Below the pieces are notes generated by a model. That model did no database searches and was not told where the DNA came from. It saw nothing but the letters and a program-made list of their open reading frames with translations. A program made the translations under genes and the position numbers. This document shows, one piece after another, positions 50,305 through 61,000 of a stretch of 64,000 bases of DNA; positions within the stretch are counted from its first letter, which is position 1, and each line of letters begins with the position of its first letter. This DNA is from Rhabdornis inornatus (lineage: Eukaryota; Chordata; Aves; Passeriformes; Rhabdornithidae), in assembly GCA_013397075.1 (NCBI GenBank), contig VWZS01002677.1:58235-122234 (forward strand), written 5' to 3'.

Positions 50305-50590
50305 ACATTATCCTCCTCAACCAGTGATAGGACACAACGAAATTAAGTTGTTTCAGGGGAAGTTCAGATGGGACATTAGGAAAAGGTTCTTCACTGAGAG
50401 GGTGGTCAGTCATTGCAACAGGCTCCCTGGGAAAGTGTTCATGGTACCAAGCCTGCCTGAGTTCAAAAAATGTCTGGACAACTCATTTAGCCAAATGGTT
50501 TTGTTCTAGGTAGCCCTGTGAGGAGCAGGGAATTGGGCTTTGTGATCCTAACGGGTCCATTCCAACTTGAGATACTCAATGATCCTATGC
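50305..50590 (+). mobile_element. CR1 LINE 3' end, sense orientation
   Basis: This is the 3'-terminal part of a CR1 retrotransposon on the plus strand. Diagnostic blocks in order are 'CAGTGATAGGACA' near 50321, 'GACATTAGGAAAAGGTTCTT' at 50372-50391, 'GAGAGGGTGGTCAGTCATTG', 'CAACAGGCTCCCTGGGAAAG', 'CCAAGCCTGCCTGAGTTCAA', a 'TCTGGACAACTCATTTAG' segment, 'TTGTGATCCTAACGGGTCC', 'ATTCCAACTTGAGATACTCA' and the terminal 'ATGATCCTATG'. In the middle, the segment that usually reads 'GGAGTTGGACTCGATGATC' has diverged. The copy covers the last part of ORF2 and the 3' UTR only. The 5' boundary is estimated. Confidence 0.92.
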
Positions 50591-53500
50591 CAGCTAGAGT
50601 GTGTTGGGGAACATATCCTTGCCAAAGATGGACTTGGAACTCAGATAATGCTGCTGTATGCTTTCTTATTTACAATCACATATAAATGGAAATTTAGACC
50701 TTTAGGGCTTCAGTGTAGTGCTATAATTTTCTACTCTTGAGTGATTAATACTGGGTCTTATTTGGATGCTAATAATCCTTCTCTACCCTGTGTTTGTTCT
50801 GACTGGAAGTATTTTTTTGTTCCAGAATTTACTTTTTGTTTTTTCTACATTTTCAGTGTTCATGGAGCATTGCTCTCTTATTTGTAAATTAGCTTTTTGT
50901 AGTTAATCCATGCTGCTGTGTGGCTGTTTGTCTTCCTGCCCACACCACCAACACCAGTCCAGACTTCACCAAGACTTCAGGCTTCCAAACTGTCATATCC
51001 ACTACTGACACATGAGAAGACAAAAATTTTGTGCCTCTCCTGAGCTGTGGTGGTGGTAGGTTCTGTCTACCACCAGGTGAAACCCAAAATCTGGTCTTCC
51101 CTTCTGGTTTAGGAAAAAATTGGAACAAATCAGGGGAAGAAGATGAACATATAGGGTGTGTCCTTCAGGTGGGTGAGGAGGCGAGTATATGTGCTAGGCT
51201 TTGAGGTGGTTAGTGAAGGGATCCAGCAGACAAAAAACCAAAAAAACACGTAGTGCTGGTTTGGAGGGGACTGAATGGGCAGTGGGAAGATCAGCATCTG
51301 ACAACAAGTGGGCTTCCACAGCAGGAGGAATTTAAGGACCCCTATCCTTGACTTCCCCTTCACACAGCAATTAATAACCAGAAACTGGTGTGATTACTGG
51401 TCCATACCTATCAGAAAGATTTATCTAAGTCACAAGGCTTTGCATATTTGTTTTCACTGCCAATTTTCATTGTTGCAACATGTCTTTCATGTTGTTACAT
51501 TCTTTTTTGCAGTGAGAATGTGATTATTTTTTCCATGTGCAATTGTTTGAATTGTCAATTTTACTAAAACGCAGCACCATTTAAAATCAGAAATGGAAAA
51601 ATGCTATTGCTTCATAGTTAACTTTGATGTATATTAATGTTCTATCTTTCCCCAATAAAGCAGCCAAAGTTAACATTGTTCTTTTCAGCAGCTATTTCTA
51701 GTAATTTCAATGACTTATTTAGCCTAGCATTTTTTCTTATAGCCAGATAATGTAATATGAATTTACTTAGGCAGCACAATTTTGTAATGCATTGTTGAAG
51801 GTTTTAGACCATTCTGCATATTTTTCCTGTAAAAGGGAAAACACATGGTTCTCATATAGTGTTTATGACATGCATCAGCAAGCTACTAAAAAGCAAAGAA
51901 CTGAGATGCTGTGCAACTTAATGTGTCCATTTGCTATCATTTTAGTAGTTTTAAGGTGCTGATTTACAGTGCATTTGGAACCAGGTTAGATCTATAAACT
52001 TTTTCTTAGACTGGGATTGTGAGTAGAGGGACCAAGTCACCTGGGAGATACAAATTTATTCAGGAGTGGGTGATTAAAGACCAAACAAACAAAATACCAC
52101 ATTGCTATTTCTCTAGACACCAAAGGTGTGAACAATAATGAAAACCTTATTTGAAGTATATTCATTTATAACTTTTCCTTGAGATAATTTTGATTTTAAA
52201 GTCTTATTCTTCCTTCACAACAGACGAGAAGATTGCCTATAATTAAATAAGCCCTGTACCTAAAATCAGAGGACATAGCTGGTACACATCTCACATGATC
52301 CTGTCATCCATTCCCTGCTCCTAGCCCGTGGTCAGCTACACATGGATAACTAAGGATTACAGGAACTGGTGCATGCAGCAATGTTTTCCTCATGGCCTTG
52401 CCTCATTCAACCAAATAAGTTTTCATTTTACTCATGCATCAAATATGATAAAATTTTTGTGAGATAAGGCAAAAAATCTAAAAAATCTAAAATTTAAAAT
52501 CTATCTTTGCGTGCTGCTTGTGTGCCAGCTAAAGAGGCATACTTGTTGATAGGCCATATTCTGGCATGCTTTTTGGTGATTTTTTTTTAATCATCTTTAG
52601 TTATGTTTAAGCATAGGGACTGATCAGGTATAGGTAGTATCTGTCCTGGAAATTTTATGATAGAAACAGACATGGCACACTTCACGTAGTGGAGGAATTT
52701 GTAGAGCAGAAAAGTGAGTAAGGAAATGGGTAAAAGGGAAATAAGGTGTGTAAAAATGGAAGACATAGGATTAAGTGAGTCCCAGATGGAGTTGCTGCGT
52801 GGGCAGTAGAAAAATGAGATTGAAGCCAGTCAATAAAACACCAAATGAAATCAAAATGGGTTTAGAAAGAGTTACTTTTAAAATTGTTCAGTGAACATAT
52901 ACTAAACAGCACTCTGTAAAATGCAGATAAAGGTGCAAATTCTCCATAATTTGCTCTATAAGAAAAAATAACTTGTGTCATGAAAACCAATTAATACTGA
53001 GAGAAATGCATCTCAAAGTTGTTCTTCAAAGTATTTGTTTCACAGTACTTCTATGCGTGTTCTGCTTACCCACAGTGAAAATATACTTCTATGTTGATGC
53101 AGTTTGTATGATGATTTCATATATATATATATGTAGGAACACTTCTTTTCAGGATAAAAAAAAATATTTAATTACTAGTGAATAAATAGTTCACACTTAT
53201 CCTGTGGAACTCTCAGGATTAAGTGTCTGTATACAGACATAAATGAATTAAAATTGTCTATACTTCAACACTGACTTCTGTCAAGGTAAAGAGAAAATAA
53301 TTTAGCTATCACTGAAAGGTATACAGCAATCATAAATCAGTAAACAGCTACATAACTTGGAAAAAAAATGATTGTCATTCTGAAGTTATTAGCCCTGGAG
53401 GCACACAGATTTTAATTTGTCTTTGAAAATCTTTTCATTCTTTTAGAGTTCAAGTTTTGCATTCATCTTTTTATAGTTGGAGTTGTTACAGTGAACTTCA

Positions 53501-54975
53501 GGATTTGTGCATCAGAATTTTTAATCACAATTCAAAAAGTTACTCAATGAATGAATGATAAACACGTGAGGAAGAGAATATACAAGAATTTTAGGAATTA
53601 CATTTCAAATATGAAATGTGGTGAAACTGCAGTCCAGTGGTGTCCCCTGTGTACAAGTGGATAACCTGTGTATCAACTTATTAATTTTTGTATAGCTACT
53701 GAATTGTGTATAGCAACAAATGTTTCTAAGATGGGGGGGGACATAAGATATTGTAAACTTCTCAGTATCTGTCCTTGTCATAGCAGAAAACCTGTACACC
53801 ACAGCAAACAGTCATGTAGCAATTTGCAAACAGGAATTGAAATTATCAAATGATGAACAATTGACTGCTGAGGAATGTAAGCAGGAAGAGCAGATGTACT
53901 GGATGTGGAGCCAGTCATATTTGAGAACTGGAAGCAATTAAGAAAATATCTCAGAAATTGTCCAACAGCAACACAACAAAACTCTGACAGTTTATACAGA
54001 TATGAACAGAAAGAAGCAAAACTGTGCAGTGTAACCTTATTAAGGTTTTTCTTAGAAGGTTATTGCAATAGTTTCAGGTTTTGGAATCAGGATTCATGCC
54101 TTGGAGGAATGGACAGCAGTTGTACAAAATCTTTAATTTTATGTCAGTGCTGTGTGTTTGGTATTTTCTTTACAAAAAATGTCAACAGATTAAGATAGAA
54201 AATTATTCCTTAAATCACTGTGATTATTTTCTGTAAGTGGAGCATCATCTGGGCACCGAATGCAGCATAGTGGCTGCAGAGTCTTTCTTGTGTAATTTTT
54301 AGATGGATTTCTGCAGCTCTCTGTATCCTGGTCACAGACCTGCTGTGGTCTATCACAGCACCTATGCCTCACCCAAGTTAACAAATTGAGACCAGTGGAT
54401 CACACTCCAGTGATAGTTCTTCCAGCCACTCATCCTCTTGTACTACATCTTATCCCACTAAGAATGTGTCAAGTTCTGCTTCCTCTGTAATCTGCCTACT
54501 GGCCTTTCTTCCATGTGATTGCCATGGAGCAAAATACCATGCAATCGAATATGTATAGGCATATAAATATTGTTTTCAAATTTCAGATCAGATTTTTTTA
54601 TACCATTGTGAAGGTTATCTGTGTAAAAGACAGTGGGAGAAATATTTTTTCATTTACATCACTTATCATTTTAGCAATAACTTACCTTTTTTTTTTTACA
54701 GGAACCCTACTTGTGATCTTATGGTGTTATCCACAGATAACAAATAAAATTAATTGTATTAATGACTTCCTACATTTTTTTGTCTCTTGGTTGGATTGTA
54801 TTGTGCCTGGAAATGTGAGAATTCCAACTGGGGTTTGTTTTTTTTGTGTGGGCAAAGGCATTCGTAATGTTTCATTTGGATGTTGATTCTTTATACCAGG
54901 ACAAAGCCAAATACATTCTGCAGTATTTTGCTTATCAAGAGGCACTAATTAGGTCTTTTTTCTTCACTATTTTAG
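50591..54975. other. A+T-rich DNA, no gene seen
   Basis: No gene assigned. 50889-51363 holds two GC-richer minus frames without domains. A 123-codon plus frame at 54515-54886 is mostly hydrophobic because the DNA is T-rich. A strong acceptor-like site (pyrimidine tract, ACAG) ends at 54701. An (AT)7 repeat lies at 53119-53132 and a 16-base palindrome at 53224-53239. Confidence 0.5.
53119..53132. repeat. (AT)7 microsatellite
   Basis: Seven uninterrupted AT units in A+T-rich DNA. Confidence 0.85.
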
Positions 54976-55094
54976 TGGAAACGTCAGATCTGTGAGGTCC
55001 CTCCTGCGGTGTCAAACTTGGTTAAAGTTAGCCAAGAAGCTCGAAGTTAAGAGTGAGGAATCAAAGGATTACCAGACTTTTGTATCACCCAGAG
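54976..55094 (+). other. Candidate exon with strong splice sites
   Basis: The block begins after TTCTTCACTATTTTAG (AG at 54974-54975), an excellent pyrimidine-rich acceptor, and ends before AGAG/GTGAGA (GT at 55095), a near-consensus donor. Of the three plus frames only one is open: one leading base, 39 codons, one trailing base. It gives a basic, Lys/Ser-rich peptide including LLRCQTWLKLAKKLEVKSEE and ending TFVSPR. The block is richer in G+C than its flanks and includes CpG dinucleotides. No family is recognised. It may be a coding or lncRNA exon, or chance. Confidence 0.33.
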
Positions 55095-58000
55095 GTGAGA
55101 AAAAGAAAATGCAAAAAAAAAAACCCACCATCTTCATTAAATATCTCTTGTTTCCTTAGGAAATCAAGCTTTAAAAAAGTTATTGAATTATTTAAGTTAC
55201 TGTTCATCTCTAGAGACTTTTAAAATGTCATTTTGCTCAATGTGAGGTGTATCATGCTCCACAGTTCTTTCAGTTCTACAAGGAGAGGACAATGAGCCAT
55301 TGAAGAGATTGGTGTGACTTCTGGTTGCCATTACTGGAGATCTGCTGGTGGTAAATATCTGCCTTTGGAGGAGGGATGACTAAACAATACAGCCAATTCA
55401 AAGAGAGACTTCTTTTAGAAAACCGTGGAAGCTCTGTTACCCACAAAATATCTTCATGATCACAGTAGTAGTAAACAGCTGGCTGTAAAGCATCTTGCTT
55501 ATCATTTAGTGCCACTTTCTCTCTTGAGGGTATGATCTGATACAGGTAATGTTCTTAAATGTCATATCTTTTGCAGCATCCTTCAGTGAAAGTATCTTCT
55601 GCCACAGGTGAGAGTGATGGGGTAGAAAATGACAAGGGAAATTTTAGTCATTGCAATAGTGCCCTGTGTCAGAACATTAAACTGATGCATCCTGAATATA
55701 TTGCATGAGAATTTTTAATTTTCCGTTCTCCATATTTCTGTTTTGTATTCACTATGGTGAGGCAACTGGGTCAGCAAATGCAGGGTCTGCTATGCATGTC
55801 CCTTGAGTTGTGTGGTCCATAATCCCCTGTTTGTCTTCTGCCTTAAATTCATTAAAATTATTTGTATTAGTTACCTACTAGAATTTCAGGTGACTGTAAT
55901 CACTGCAAAACAGAAGCTCTGATACAGTGAACTGGCATTTCAATAACTTTGGGGCAGTGTAAAGGGATACTGAAAGCTTTTGGTGGAAATGCAGAGATTG
56001 CTGAGGATCTCTATAAACTAAGGGAGTTACAGAGATTTTTAGGACAGTATCATCTTTTGCTCAAGGACACTGAATGAAGACTGACATTAGAGGCCAAGAC
56101 TATGATTTTTTGAATTTTCTATTAATTTTAAAGGTAGTTAGTGCTGATGTTTCAAATTAATATCCAAAAGTAGGTCTATGTGGTAATCAGCAATGAACCA
56201 ATGATTACTGTAGTGAGATAAATACAGCAGTTGAAACATGGAGGAAATTGTGGTTGATTTGAAATAAATAGGAAAGAAAATGCAACTACCAAGTCTTACT
56301 CAAAAGTCTACAGGTGTAGACCTGTTGCTTTGGGATACGTGTAAATTATTGGCTAAAATTCTGTCACAGAGTTGATGAGGCAAGTAGAAAATTTAGGCAT
56401 TTGCAAGTTAATGTCATATTAAACATTTCTGTATGCAGAAAATTGTCTAGCCCATTGGTTTCTATTATTTTTCAGAGGGTACAAGTGTATACATTTTTGG
56501 GCACACCATGTTATAGTTGTATTTCTCCAAAGATAATTTACACTGAAAAAAAGCAAAGGAAAATATGTAGCTCACTAAAAATTAACTGTTCTGGAGCATG
56601 TGAAATCAGACACTGATGCAGACATTTACAGAAATGGGTCTTGCTTTAGTTTCATATTTCTAAGCCACCTGCTAAAGACAGCAAGTGCATTGAGAACTTT
56701 TTCAATTATGAATTTGGGCCAAGATTCTTATTGTTATTATATTCATACATAGAAAATGCTGTTAGAGCTAGGGAGATGTTTTCAGTTTTGTATTGTTGGG
56801 GTTTTTTAATGAGGTGTTTGATGGTTTGCAATGCTGTTAGAGTTGTGTTGTTGTTGTTTTTTTTTGTAACTGCATTACTTCTACTCTTGAAGTGAGTGAC
56901 TGTACACAGCTTTTTCATATGCAATATAAAAGGAAAATGAAAATAAAGGAAATAAGATGTAAGCTGAACTTAAGGTAGCAAGTTTGTTTAAAAGCAAAAC
57001 AAAAATCAACTACCTTTAATGCCTTTTAAATTTACCAAGGGTTTTTGCTCTTTTTCTGTTTCAACAGATATGGAAGCACCATAAGTTTGGAGATAGGGTT
57101 TTATATTTTTGAAAGGAATGCACTGGTTTCAGCTCTTGCATTTTTCAGTGTCTTTCATCTTTCAAAGTGTTTCTGCCTGAGTTTGCTTTTCAGACTTTCA
57201 AACTGCAAAACCCAGCAAACTGGAGGTGGCATTGCTGCAGCTGAGGACATGGATAAATAGTCCTGGAGTATTTTACATTTCCTTCTGGAGGCATAACTCA
57301 GCAACCAGAACCTACCCTTCCTGCTTGTGGTGAGAATCCCCAAAACATTGTGAGGGGTTTGAATCTGTAATGCTTTCAGTAGAAAATAGTGTGATGTGGC
57401 AATGTTTTACACTGAGAAAGTTCAGAGTGAGGCAAACCTGTTTGGAAGCCATTGTATTTTTATCTGTGCCTGCCCTCTGTGTCCCTGTAGGACTGAGGTA
57501 TTTTACTCTCAGACCAGCAGTGATTTTCAGCATCTCACAGCTAAGGCATCCTTCTCCAGACCCTTCAGAGAAAGTGTTTTTCTTCCCTCATCTCTCATGT
57601 CTCTCTCACGGGTGTAGTCCCAGCTCCTCTCTGTAGACCTCTACTCTCCTTCTCTGCCACCATCTCTCCCTGCTTTGAAACCTTTCTTGGGCTCTCCAGA
57701 AGTTTTTTCCACTTCTGTATGATCAGCTGGCTCCAAGTAAGGGATGAAAATCCTGCTTCCTCCAAGGGCTTTCACCTTCTTGTAACAATTTACCTCCATG
57801 CTTTCATCCTCTCATTTTCATCCAAACAACAAAGTAACGTAATGCTGGAGGCAAACAAAAACTCTGGCTTGCTTGTTGTGGGAACAAAGAGCGAAGGCAA
57901 AGGATTGCCTCTTCCTATGTTACACTCAACATTCAGGCAATAGCCAGCTCTCAAGTAAAAGGTTTTCCTTTAAATTTTGAGCTGCAAAATAAAAAAAAAT

Positions 58001-61000
58001 AAGGAAGCCTTGTAGAGCTGTAAAAAGTGAAAATATTGGTAGGTGATTGCTGTAAGAAATAATTTTTCCTTTAGTTCTCAATAACTTTCAAGTTAATTTT
58101 ATATGTAAATAATGAAAAAATATGCCGAGTTCTGGACAACTGATTGGTGCAAAATCACCTGTTGTTACTTTCTCAAATTTTATTAAAAACCTTTTTTGCT
58201 TGTGAAAGGATAGGACGCAATCAAGATATTGGCAATTGATTGCTGCAAATTGTTGCCATCTCAAAAGAAGAAAAATCACAACTTTGTGTTTTGTTTGCAT
58301 TTTTTTTAGATTATGCAAATAAATTCAAATTATTTACTTTTAAAGATACACCATTGCAGTGTCTTAGGAATTGTAGACAGGAACTGGAAATTAACTGCAT
58401 AAATCACAAAGTTATGTCTCCTTTTCTAGCAAGTTAGTGGCAGTCTAAATTAGTTTAGAAATAAGATTGGAACTGTACCACTGTGAAAACCTTGTGTATG
58501 GTGGGTTGTTGTTTGTTTCTTTTTCTTTTTTGTTTGTATATATGTAATAATTATTGTTTGAAGGTAATATCAGAGAAAGAGGGAGAAATTGAAAATATTT
58601 ACATAAGAAAGGTCAAGTTTGTCTAGGTTCTGTTTTAAAAACAACTTACAAGAAAAATTCATGCAACTTTATACATTTTAATGGTAGATATTGAGAAAGT
58701 AATTAAAATGTTTCCATCTTGGCTGTTTGCCTCTTATTCATCTCTGTTCTTTTCCCAGTTTCTTCTTCCAGCTTCTTATTACTGTTGAATGTTTTTTGGA
58801 ATGGATTGAGGAAGTCCTTTTATTTTTATGGATTGCTTAGTATCTCAGTTTTGTCTGCTTTATATAACGATAAAATGATAAAATGTGGTTCAGAAATTCA
58901 GAAATATCATTAAATCAAAGACTATTGGTAATGCTTTGTAAGAAATGGGGAAAATGTTAGGAATTTTAAATAGTTGTTTTTACGGAGAGAAAATGGGGGT
59001 GAAAAGTTGTGACATGACTTTCTTCTGCAGTGATAAAGAACTGATATCAGGCATGCAAATGCTGTATGATGAATGCTTTCTTTTTAAGATTCTGGTCTGG
59101 AACTCTGAGCCTTGCATGTTTAGTAAAATTGGAGTTAAACAGATGCCAAGGAATCAGGAAACACGACTACATCCAGATCACAAATATTTCTAGGTCAAAA
59201 CACGGACTATATCTTCAGAAATTGAATATCATGTATTAAGAGTCCTTTGCAATCCCTTAAGAGGCTGCAGGCCTTCAAAGGACTTGTACACCTCAAAGTA
59301 TCTTGTGGATAATGAATTCAGCTTTACAGAAAGTTCTATCTTTTATAGGTAGTATTGCAGCCCATTTGCTAGGAAGCTAAGTGAAACAGAGGGAGAGAAC
59401 ACTGGAGCTACTGCTTAAAGAGGTAGAAAGAGAGTGGAAAAATTAATAATTTGATGACATTTGCCATGGCCCCATGACAACAACTGGTTTTCTTTAAATA
59501 TCTTTCAGCAATCAAGTAGCATTAACTCCCCTTCCACCCCAAAAAAACCCACTTAATAGCATTTGCTATGTACACATTCACAACTCAACCCATGTCTTGG
59601 TCTGTGAATGTATGTGGAAAATAATATTTGAACATGCTTTTAAATTCTTAAATGCTCTGCTCTTCTGTCACGTTCATGTTAATCATAAGCTACTAAAGCC
59701 TGTGTGTCTGTGTGTATCAGGAATGTGCTTGGGAGAGAACAAATATTTTATTTATTCCTTTTATGTTCCTAATCTTACTCTTCTGAAGAGAGAGCTGATA
59801 ATGCAGCATGCAATTTGTGTGAAAAGAGTTGATCTGACTATTTTTTAAAAGAATAAATCCCACAACTTTACTTTTGAGTTTTTTATGAACTGGAAGGTAA
59901 CTTATATTTGAATGATAAAGAATTTTTAAATAACTTGACTATTTGTTTCCAATTTGTTTATTCTTAATACTGTGGGGCATCATTAACTGCTATTTAATTA
60001 TGAAAATATTTGAAATGTTTACGGACAGTTCTGTGGTTTCATTATGGATACAATAATTATTCATAGATGATGACAAATTTCTGTTGATCCTATTTTTGAT
60101 GAAGTAACTGTAGTGTTTTGGTTTGACTTTTATTTAATTAATGTTGGAGGGATTTATCTAAAACAGTTGGATTTTTTCATTTAAGTTATTTGAAGAGTCC
60201 TCGAAAAAGGACTCTTGAAAATAAATCAGTATAGTGAACTATGCCTATTCAATGAGTAATACATTAGGCCCTAGATTTTTCTGAAACAGGAGATTCTGAC
60301 AATTCAGGCACCACCTTTGTTACTCTCTTCTGAGACTTTGGTATTGCAAAAGGAGAGGGAGGCAGCACTTTTAAAGTATTTTATTTGCATTTCAATCAAA
60401 ACCAGTGTTGTTTCTCTTGGCTATTAGCTACTTCTTCTGATGTAAAAGTGGGAACAAGATAACACTTATCTTTATTGCAATGAATGGTCAAAGAGACAAA
60501 GTATGAGGGTAGATGCAAACGCTGATCCACTCCATGGATCACTTAACATTCAGTGTTCCTAAGCCCTGCTTTTGTTCCTTTATGTGCACACTTATAACAT
60601 GTGCTTTTCCTCGGAGTCCCACTTGGAATTTAGCTTTGTTTTTGTCAGTGTGGGTACTCAGCAAAGAGTTGAATCCCCAGAGTGCTCAGCTACAAGTGAG
60701 CTGTGTGCACCATTACAATGGGAGCCAAAAAACCCTTTCCCACACTTTACTGCAGCACATTTGTGAGAGGCAATTAAATAACTAAACCACTCTCCAGTTA
60801 GTGCAGAAGCACTGTAGGATCTGATCTGGCAGGGAATGAGTTTATGCCGTTAAGTTTCAAAAGTGCAGGCCTAGGCTCTAGGAATTTTTTGAGATGTTAT
60901 GGATGTATTCTTTCAATCCCTCTACAAGTTTGTAGACTTGTTCACAATCAGGATGTGCAAACCGCCAAGAAATAGGTTATAATGGTATCAAAAAACCCGT

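Noticed and set aside
53905..54198. 97-codon plus frame, possible transposase relic
   Set aside because: The first half reads protein-like, but I recognise no transposase motif and found no terminal inverted repeats or target-site duplication by eye.
54515..54886. 123-codon plus-strand frame with apparent membrane segments
   Set aside because: The hydrophobic runs come from poly-T and T-rich DNA (Phe, Leu, Ile, Val). There is no recognisable family and a strong splice acceptor lies in the middle of the frame.
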